Source: Dichetophora obliterata (Eukaryota; Arthropoda; Insecta; Diptera; Sciomyzidae). From it: a stretch of 64,000 nt of DNA. The notes beneath the pieces are model-generated. The model saw nothing but the letters and a program-made list of their open reading frames with translations, did no database searches and had not been told where the DNA came from. Shown here in pieces: positions 56,365 through 64,000 of the stretch (position 1 is the stretch's first letter; every line of letters begins with the position of its first letter). Made by a program: the position numbers and the translations under genes. The stretch covers positions 96,207,727 through 96,271,726 of the forward strand of contig OY986435.1 in NCBI GenBank assembly GCA_963920525.1. Direction: 5' to 3'.

Positions 56365-58320
56365 TTAGACACTATTCTCTCTTAGGCGAGAAAGGGCATA
56401 TCTGCTCTCAGTGTCAACACAAGAGTTCAAAGTAAGTTTTACTCTTGGTGGTTGAAGAGCGTCGATGAAAGATGTGGGGCTACCAGCATGATTAGAGTCT
56501 TCATTAGTGATTGGAACAGAAGGAGATGGATTTAGGGTATGGGAATGGACAAAGCTAGGATAGAGAATGTGATTCTCCTTTTTTTTGCTGGTGTGTCCAA
56601 TTTAGGATTAGGAATGAGACTCGCCTATGGTGAGAAGGCTGAAGAGAATAATTCATTTGATTCGAATTAGCATTGATCTGAGGAGTAAAAATAGGAAAGA
56701 TATTAGTTTTAAGTTTCCAATTGGGGTCAACGCTAGGACGGGAATTAGGTAATTTTTGTTCCGGACAGTTTGTGGGCAGGATAAGGCAAATTAGGGTTTT
56801 ATTAAGTAAAGTATTCCTTGGATTAGAATAAGGGTAATAAGTACTTGTACTAGCAATTGAAGAATAGAATTGGAATTCGGGACGGTACAAGGCTTAAAAT
56901 TTAACTTAGAGTTAGAGTTTGAGTGTGAATTAGATTTAAAGTTAGAGTTGAAAGGAGAGTTGTAATTAGAATTAAAATTGGAAATAGAATTAGAGTTAGC
57001 ATTGTTTTTAGGCTTACGGGTAGTTTTTCTTGTGTAATTATTAGACTTGTTATTAGAATTAGAAAATCTGTTATTCTCGTTGCTAGATGTACGTGTCATC
57101 GGCTTCTTTCCAGGCTTATCCCTCCATTAGAAAATTATCCACTGGCCATGCGACACACTCTCTCCAGAGGAGTTCAGGAACATCCACGCATATTCAGTTG
57201 GGATATTAAGTTTAAAACTGCAAAATTTCCTGGCCTTGGAAGACGTCATCCAGCAGTTAGAAATTGCGATACCGAATTTATTTCCAAAGTAATTTCGCAT
57301 CCATCTTAATAAACAATGTAATTTTAAAACCTCCGTTCACGCTCTTTAATTTTTTGATCCTGCTGTCCCATTCGGATGATGTCCATGAGGTTCCGAACTG
57401 ATGGATCAATTTGCGAGGTGAAGCGACAGGATTTGCAGCTGGTAACTATTTTGGTTTAACGAAGAGAGAGGACGGAGGTGGAGAAATGAAAAGGCCGAGA
57501 AAGAATGTGTTGCTGCTTCCAGGATTTCTTGAAAAATGGAAGATGCATCATTAATGGGGAAATCCGGCAAGTTTTTAGTATGGTTGGGTGCGGTACCGAT
57601 GACAGATGTGTTATGATGCGAAGCCAACTCTGAAATAATGTCAATTTTATTGGGTAAAGACCTGACTGCTTCTTATATTTCGGCAAGCGCTGCACGAAAA
57701 GCGTACATATCGTCAATTATATCATTGAAAATTTGAAAGAGTGGATCTGGCTGATAAGGTGAAGGTTAAGGTTTGCTAGAAGCTGATTGAATTGCAATGT
57801 CCACATCATTGCGAATTATTTTGATACTTTCACGTATATATTGCATTGATTTAGAATTTGTCAGTATATTAAAGTTTTTATTAATCTCATTTTTCGTCGC
57901 TTGTAAGTTCCGTTGATAGTTTTATGTTTCTCAAAATATTTCTTATATGTTCTTCAATGGTGTTATTCGAAGCCTCCAAAGTAGAACTAATGTCTTCAGA
58001 TATCTGAGTCACGTTATCAAATTTAGCCAATTGTTTTGATGCCTTATTAAAAAATTGCTTGTTTTCTGATAACAAGATAGCGAAAGAGTCATTAAGGCAC
58101 TTTATTGCGAGCATTATGTGAGAGGGGGAGATTTCTCTGCACTCATCACAGAAAAACATAAAGTTTGCTGCATATTCTTGTATGTGGTTAAGGCTTCTTT
58201 TCGATAAACCAATACAATTGAAGTGAAAAGATTTAGCACAAAACGAATTGCAATTGATTTTGGTCGTATTTTTGTCCTCAGACGTGCAATTATTTTTACT
58301 ACAAGATATTTTAAAACAGA
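56365..58320 (-). pseudogene. ORF1 with PHD-type zinc finger, non-LTR element
   Basis: Reading leftwards from 58303, a frame with no ATG gives CSKNNC, then CNSFCAKSFHFNC, then FFCDECREIS: a C4HC3 PHD-type zinc finger (C-x4-C-x12-C-x3-C-x4-H-x2-C-x21-C-x2-C). A coiled-coil-like stretch follows (NKASKQLAKFDNVTQISEDI, to about 57887). After several broken segments comes an Asn/Ser-rich tract (MTRTSSNENNRFSNSNNKSN, 57099-56880), then a C-terminal piece (SFIDALQPPRVKLTLNSCVD) to a TAA at 56365-56367. PHD-bearing ORF1 proteins are known in CR1-group elements. Many frame breaks show it is old. The ATG at 58157-58159 lies inside the finger and cannot be the native start. Confidence 0.65.
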
Positions 58321-61003
58321 TTTTTTATTTTTTTTTATTCCATTGATTCTAGGTCAGCAAACGAATGTATTTGAAAATGGGTTTATTGCTTTAATAATGT
58401 GTTTTTCCGAATGTATGCTGTTTTTTATTGTATGAGGTATGTTGTTGTTGGTTTTTTATCCCGATCTTACCAATCCCGAATTTTTTTCGTAAGATTGAAA
58501 AAAAGTCAGAACGTTATCCCGTTCTTTTATCCCGACTTTACCAATCTAATCTAATTGGGTTGCCAGCCCATTCTGTCTAAATTTAATAGAATTTGTTTAT
58601 GTACCACGATAAACAAATGCCCACTCACATTGAACATTTTCAAAAGTTTAAGTCGCCAGTTGTGGACCGAAAAGACTCTGAAGTCACTAAGATGCTCGAA
58701 TGGCTTGCCGCTAAAACGTCGATTAGTTGAACTTCTCTTTTTACAGAACATCTAACAAAAAGGTAGAACATCAACAAAATAAAGGTACCGCGACACCCTT
58801 TAAAAAGGAAAAACATATCCGTATCATTTCAAACTGTTTTTAATATTAAAGTTGGAGGACCTTTTTATAACATATCGTTGTAATTAATAGCGGCTACCGT
58901 AAGACAGTAATTTTTTCAATTTGTCGCCTAGTATAATTTGACACAATCGCCTCTTAAGACCAAATGTGTGTTTGGATGTTAAATAAATTTATACTTTTTC
59001 TAGCTAATCATCACCCTGGTGTTGACAAGAAAACAAGCAACATTACATATCAACAACACGCAACGATACTAACGTGTTGGTCACATTTTAAGACATTTGC
59101 ATGTGTTGGTTGCATATCCGGCATAAGATTAGCATGCAAACATTTTACGTAAATTATTAATAGTTAATCATGCTTGAGAAATAGCAGTATGTGTATAGCT
59201 ATGTTTCTCATATATAATGTATGCTATGTTAGGATATATGGAAAAATTGGCAGATATTTTTCATACGCAAATAAATTAAAGGAAATTGCAATCAATAAAT
59301 GGCAAACCGAATAAGAAATGATATATATCAATGTGTTAAAAACATGGCTGACCATGTGAAGTGCTTGTTTGCTGTTATTGATTTAACATTAGATGCAATT
59401 AATAAAATGCATAGATTTGTCACAAATTGTTGTTTTCTTCTTGTTTCTTGCTGTTATTGGTTTTTTCTGTTAATTCGGCGTACTATTCCAAAATTAGAAT
59501 ATTTGTAATATTTTGACTTGTAGTGAGGTGGAATATTTTTTGGCAACATAATGCAAATACGTACATACAGCGGCGTAGGTAGCAAACATATGCAGCAGGG
59601 TTACTACGGAACTTGGCTTCGGGAATTTAAAGAATCATCTTTTATTGAAGCTTCTTAAAAACCGTTTGAAATTTAATTTAGATCATATTTGAGTTGCTGT
59701 ATGAAACGGGTCGGACGCTTAACTGTCCTCTTTTTAATACCTACTCATTACGCCCCTGCTCGTTCTGTTTGGCTTTTAATCAAGTTCCTCAACTACATCA
59801 TACGTATTATACACACACAAGCTACTTTTTTCATGTTTGTGACATTTTGGCGTTTTTGGCTCCATTGCTCGACGCCTACGTTTGATTTTAACTTCTTACG
59901 CTTAGCGAACCCGAAATTTTGCGAGTATTTGGAAAAAATATTATTTTGAAAAATTTATAATGTTTTATCAAACTTTTTAAGCATTTCAAAATTGCTGTAT
60001 AACGACTGTTGCAGCTTTTGTAGCACAACATTTAAGCACTGGAAAAAATCCAATTAAAAATTAAAAATACAAATACCGAAAATTGTTACAAAGAAACAAC
60101 AAAAAAATCATCATGAAATAATGTATAAATTTATAATCAATTATTGGCAACAATAAAACAACCAGAACAACAATATGCTATGCACGCGCTCAAGTATCGG
60201 TATCTACGCGCTGCTTAGCGTAAGGCAGAAAATTGTATATCTATGGTTGGTACATTTCCAACCGCTGTCAATTTAATTCATTGTCGCAATTTAAGAAGAA
60301 AAAAAAAAATCTTATGTAGGTAGATATTATTTCAAGATACTATCTATAAAAATCAAAACCTTGTAGAATTTTAAAGATACCATTATATATCACTGTATAT
60401 ATATTTTTGTTGTTATTGGTGGTTTTTTTATGTGGTTTCGTTAATAACAGCAAAACAAACAACAATAAAGCAAACAATCTACTTTATATGCTTGATGTTT
60501 ATGAAATACGAACGTAATTTTATCGAAAAATATGATAAATATAAAATTTTCAGGATTTTTTCCATTATTTATTGGCGAAATACCAACGACTTGATTTTTT
60601 TGCCATTGATTTTATAGCATTACAAGTAGTTAAATTTAAATATTATAACGTGTATGTATGTATGCGTTGCAGTTGTATTGTTGGTATTTTTGATTTGCTC
60701 ACAACTAATTGCTCTTCAGCTTTTTTACTTGTACAACTGAAAAAAAGCCATTTTCCCAATTATATTTACCATCTATTAGATATATGATTTTAAATTAATT
60801 TGAAATTTTTGCAATTATAAAAGTAATTCAAGAAGTAAATAAAAGTGCCAGAGAAAAGAGAAAGATTGAGCTAGACTTGATTATAAGGGTTTTAAGAAAC
60901 AGTTACATGTGTGATTTATACTAGTTATATAGGATAGTTTAATTTTTGTTTTTCTTTTATAGTTTTTTGGCATGTTATGAAATTTATGATATATGATTTT
61001 GAG
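58321..61003. other. No gene seen
   Basis: AT-rich. A TCCCGAT...ATCCCG motif group lies at about 58455-58545. No coding region is supported. Confidence 0.45.
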
Positions 61004-61022
61004 TTAACCCGAATCGCCCTGT

Positions 61023-61040
61023 CGTTGCCATATGGCAACG
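61023..61040. repeat. Left subterminal palindrome of the piggyBac element
   Basis: CGTTGCCATATGGCAACG, an 18 bp perfect palindrome one base inside the left TIR. Its 16 bp core recurs near the right end and at 21.6 kb. It is a likely transposase-binding site. Confidence 0.8.
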
Positions 61041-61208
61041 CACGATAGAACAGTTTTTAAATGACCATGACATTGAAACCATTGCTGGTACCGTTACTTT
61101 TAAACTTATTTTTAACGCATAATTGTTGCTTTTATCACAAAAAATTATTTGAGCGTTAGTGCGTGTTTGTTAGTAGGAGCGAGAGCAACGTCAAGTGAGT
61201 AAACAATT

Positions 61209-63462
61209 ATGAGTGCCAAAAAAATTGACACGGAAAAGTAAGTATGTCTGAAATATAAACAAATTATTTTAATAGCTTATTTATATGTGATATTTCTAGA
61301 AGTGTTTGATACAGAGTATAATATGTTATAAGAGTGTTATTCTAAAAAATATTTGTTGTATACTTTTTTTAAGTTTTATTTTCGTGTGTCCATATGGACA
61401 CTCTAGGCTGGCTAGGCAACTGTTTTTCGGTGTGATATTTTTGTTTAGCTTAACAGGTTTTTTTTTAATTAGGTATAAATATTTTGGTTGAATACAGTTT
61501 TTCTCTTCTGTTTTTCATTTTTCAAAGACCACTCTCCTTGCAAGATGCATTGGAAATTTTAGAAGAACTGTGTGCTGATGACGAGAGTGGAGCTCCAACT
61601 AATGTGCGAGCACTGTATATTGAGCCACCTCATATGGAGGGAGATGTAAGTGGCGAAGATGATGGTGACGATGATGGTGGAATACCCAATAATTTATGCC
61701 CAGCACAGCTGAAATCAGGATGCGAAATTATTTTGGATAACGGTTGCCGAATTGAAAGGTTTAAGGGCTTGCAATCTAGTTCTGCTAAAGGATTTAATAA
61801 TGAGACATTTTTTTCTGATGTGCTGGATGATAGTTTGCCAAGCTCATCAAAGAGGTTATGTCGCGTTAACCCTTCAAAGTCTAATGTTCCCATTCCACCA
61901 CGTAACAAGGACAGCAAGTTTACGTGGCGCAAAGTTAATTCAAGGGCAGTGTTTCCAATCTTCCCCGAAACAAATTACGAAAATTGTCGTCATTTAAAGC
62001 CACATGAATTATTTGAAAAATTTTTTAATGATGATTTGCTTGAACACATATGCAAATGCTCAAATTTATATGCTACGCATCGCCTAAAACACTACGAAAA
62101 ACTCACTATTAGGGGTAAGGACTTTCTCAGCGTTTTTTATTTTCCTAATGTATATTTATTGTTTTAGAACTGCGTGTGTTCATTGGAATTTTGATTGTGA
62201 CTGGCTACAATCAAACAGGGTCATTTAGAAACATGTGGAACAGCGAAGATGATCTACGAAACAGAATGGTGTTCAATGCTATGCGCAGAAACCGTTTCGA
62301 AGAGATACATTTCATGCTCCACTTTGAGCCATCCTTATGTAAGCCTAGAGGTAGTTCTGAAAGATCTGACACATTATGGAAAGTGCGTCCACTAACAGAC
62401 CATATTAAAGCCAAAATGTTAGAAAACTTTCACCCAGAACAAAATCTCTCATACGACGAGAGTATGATTGCATATTTTGGACGCCATGGCTGCAAACAAT
62501 TTATAAAAGGGAAACCGATTCGTTTTGGTTACAAAGCTTGGTCACTATGTACACCTAAAGGATACATGATAAACTTTGAAATATACCAAGGTAAGAACCC
62601 AAGGTCGGATCCTAAATATGAGGAAAGATTCGGAACTTGCGCTGCACCCCTTGTGTGCATGATAGACGATTTTGTAGAAGATGTAAAAAAACTTCCATTT
62701 TCATTTTTTTTTGACAACCTCTTTACCAGTATACCGTTTTTAGTTTATTTGAAAAACGGAGGCTTTCACGCTACAGGAACAATTCGAGAAAATCGAATCC
62801 CAAAAAGTTGTCCGATTGCTCATAGAAATGAATTACGAAAAAAACCTCGGGGCTATTATGAAAGTATGGAAATCAAAGAAAAAGGAATTCACTTGACTAA
62901 ATGGGTAGATAATGCTGTGGTGTGTCTTGCGTCGACTTGTTTCGGTTCCGAACCAAAATCAACAGCATCTCGTTACAGTAAGGAACTGCATAAAAAAATA
63001 CCTGTTCCACGTCCATGCGTTGTTACTGAGTACAACAAATATATGGCCGGAGTTGATCGATTTGATCAAAATGTTTCAGGAAATCGCATAGCTTTTCGAG
63101 GCAAAAAATGGTGGCATTGCATTTTTACTTGGCTCATCGATGCCAGCATTCAGAATAGCTGGCTTCTTCATCGAAGCACTGGTCAAAACAAAACACTCAT
63201 GCAATTCAAACGAGAAATTGCAATATACTATTGCCAACACTACGGCCAAGAACCAAAATTGTTTAACAATCGGTCAGGGAAATGCATGGATTCCATAAAA
63301 AAAACTCTCCGCTATGATCGAACTGATCACCTCGTTATTCCAATTGAAAATAAACGCCGATGTGCAGGAGATAGATGCAAGAGAGCAATAAGAACAGCTT
63401 GTGGAAAATGTGATATTGGGCTTTGCTTATTATGTTTCAAGCCTTATCATACAAAACCTTGA
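61209..63462 (+). CDS. piggyBac transposase, three exons, apparently intact
   Basis: Catalyses cut-and-paste transposition at TTAA in the nucleus. Exons are inferred at 61209-61237, 61528-62114 and 62168-63462. Donors GTAAGT and GTAAGG and acceptors TTCAAAG and TTTTAG fit the consensus, and both junctions keep frame (AA|A; G|AA), giving 636 residues, close to the ~600 usual for the family. The N-terminal ~90 residues are acidic (EDDGDDDGG). Exon 3 carries LRVFIGILIVTGYN and the three catalytic aspartates in NLSYDESM (D302), FFFDNLFTS (D388) and YMAGVDRFDQ (D502, with D505). The C-terminus is the cysteine-rich zinc domain (Cys 604, 609, 617, 620, 625, 628; His 633). No stop or frameshift is seen. 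The ATG was chosen because it alone splices in frame to the conserved exon 2. Intron positions are inferred, not proven. Confidence 0.88.
61238..61527 (+). other. Intron 1 of the piggyBac transposase
   Basis: Starts GTAAGTATG and ends TTTTTCATTTTTCAAAG, a good pyrimidine tract and acceptor. It contains another palindrome, GTGTCCATATGGACAC (61386-61401), sharing CCATATGG with the subterminal palindromes. Confidence 0.75.
62115..62167 (+). other. Intron 2 of the piggyBac transposase (53 bp)
   Basis: GTAAGG...TTTATTGTTTTAG. Its removal joins LTIR to ELRVFIGILI, restoring the conserved piggyBac core; reading through gives a stop. Confidence 0.85.
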
Positions 63463-63638
63463 GTTCGTTTTTTTTTTCAAAGAATTACAAAGAAGTTGTT
63501 TGTTTTTTATAACACAAATGTAATAAAATGTATTCCTAATTTTATTTTTTTGAATAAACATCTATAAACACAAGTTTCTTTAGCTTTTGAAAAGACTAAA
63601 TAACGATATATGTAAACCAGTACCCTAGCTTGCCTAGC

Positions 63639-63654
63639 GTTGCCATATGGCAAC
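63639..63654. repeat. Right subterminal palindrome of the piggyBac element
   Basis: GTTGCCATATGGCAAC followed by AGGACA. It lies 118 bp inside the right TIR, unlike the left copy which is adjacent to its TIR, so the two ends are asymmetric. Confidence 0.8.
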
Positions 63655-63789
63655 AGGACATTCCGAGAATCCTGCGTGCAGATTATAAGAACCGATGATG
63701 CAAATTTTTTATTAAACGCATAAGGTTTATTCTCCTAAAAAGTCTTTTTGAAATTCGAAAAAAAATTTGCTCAGGGTGATTCGAGTTAA

Positions 63790-64000
63790 ATTTGGGCTCA
63801 AGTTAATTTTTTGAATGTAAACTAACTTCAGTTACATCCTCCAATTAACAAGGAGGTAGAAGGTATTCTGTACGCTCGTTGCGGGCAGATGGCGTGGGGC
63901 GTTGGAAGCGTGTATCTGCGTCTCAAAAAGCGCCACCCCAAGGGCAAAAAACCAACACACTAGAGCCCAGAGTGGTGGAAAAGGATCTCGGCCTAGAAGC
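63790..64000. other. Unidentified GC-richer sequence at the window edge
   Basis: From about 63850 the sequence is richer in G+C (GCGGGCAGATGGCGTGGGGC). It may be the start of another element or a UTR, but is cut by the window. Confidence 0.35.

Larger units (their letters stand above)
61008..63785 (+). mobile_element. Complete piggyBac element, 2,778 bp, TTAA duplications
   Basis: TTAA stands at 61004-61007 and 63786-63789. The ends CCCGAATCGCCCTG (61008-61021) and the complement of CTCGAATCACCCTG (63772-63785) are 14 bp inverted repeats with two mismatches. Just inside lie copies of the palindrome GTTGCCATATGGCAAC, immediately next to the left TIR and 118 bp in from the right TIR. A three-exon transposase gene fills the middle and polyadenylation-like AATAAA signals follow it (about 63521 and 63553). 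Everything needed for autonomous movement appears to be present. Confidence 0.93.

Noticed and set aside
56791..57099. Asn/Ser-rich open frame as an independent low-complexity host protein
   Set aside because: It lies in line with the PHD-type ORF1 and the endonuclease on the same strand and is best read as part of that decayed element.

Overview
This window is AT-rich eukaryotic DNA, most likely from an insect and probably a higher fly. The evidence is its transposon content: Tc1/Minos-like and DD41D mariner transposases, an R1-clade non-LTR retrotransposon, a piggyBac element, hAT/pogo/Harbinger-type miniature elements and DINE-like tandem-repeat elements. I could not recognise a single host protein-coding gene. 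Nearly every interpretable feature is a mobile element, a piece of one, or a satellite derived from one, so this looks like intergenic, intronic or heterochromatin-adjacent sequence.

Layout. 1-12.7 kb is a graveyard of DNA transposons. It holds a Minos-like Tc1 pseudogene whose short intron has a broken acceptor, a 1.5 kb inverted-repeat element, a Harbinger-like element flanked by TAA with a Myb-like remnant, a 924 bp DD41D mariner, a 259 bp hAT miniature element with a perfect 8 bp duplication, a Tc1 fragment abutting a piggyBac tail, and the 3' end of a non-LTR element. 12.7-29.7 kb is mostly featureless AT-rich DNA with scattered pieces: a tRNA-like remnant, a pogo-like miniature element, a piggyBac-type tip and an RNase H fragment. 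29.7-41.5 kb is dominated by DINE-like repeat blocks made of ~130 bp and ~140 bp units in both orientations, with a mariner nested in one unit, a long inverted-repeat element, two tRNA-like bodies and a ~750 bp (TAACA)n array.

43.2-53.1 kb holds the most striking system. Two ~98%-alike copies of an R1-clade retrotransposon (ORF1 with three zinc knuckles; ORF2 with endonuclease, reverse transcriptase and a C-terminal zinc motif; ORFs overlapping as ATGA) sit head-to-tail. Each is bounded by GATA/TAGA tetranucleotide arrays, giving three arrays around two copies. This suggests a retrotransposon that targets a (GATA)n microsatellite. The copies carry different lesions: a 10 bp deletion in ORF2 of the first, three stop codons in ORF2 of the second.

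55.3-58.3 kb (minus strand) is a second non-LTR element with a PHD-type zinc finger in ORF1 and part of the endonuclease, but no reverse transcriptase. 61.0-63.8 kb is an apparently intact piggyBac element: TTAA duplications, 14 bp inverted ends, subterminal palindromes, and a three-exon transposase of 636 residues with the expected aspartates and cysteine-rich tail. It is the best candidate in the window for a currently functional gene. Element names are by motif recognition only; no database search was possible.
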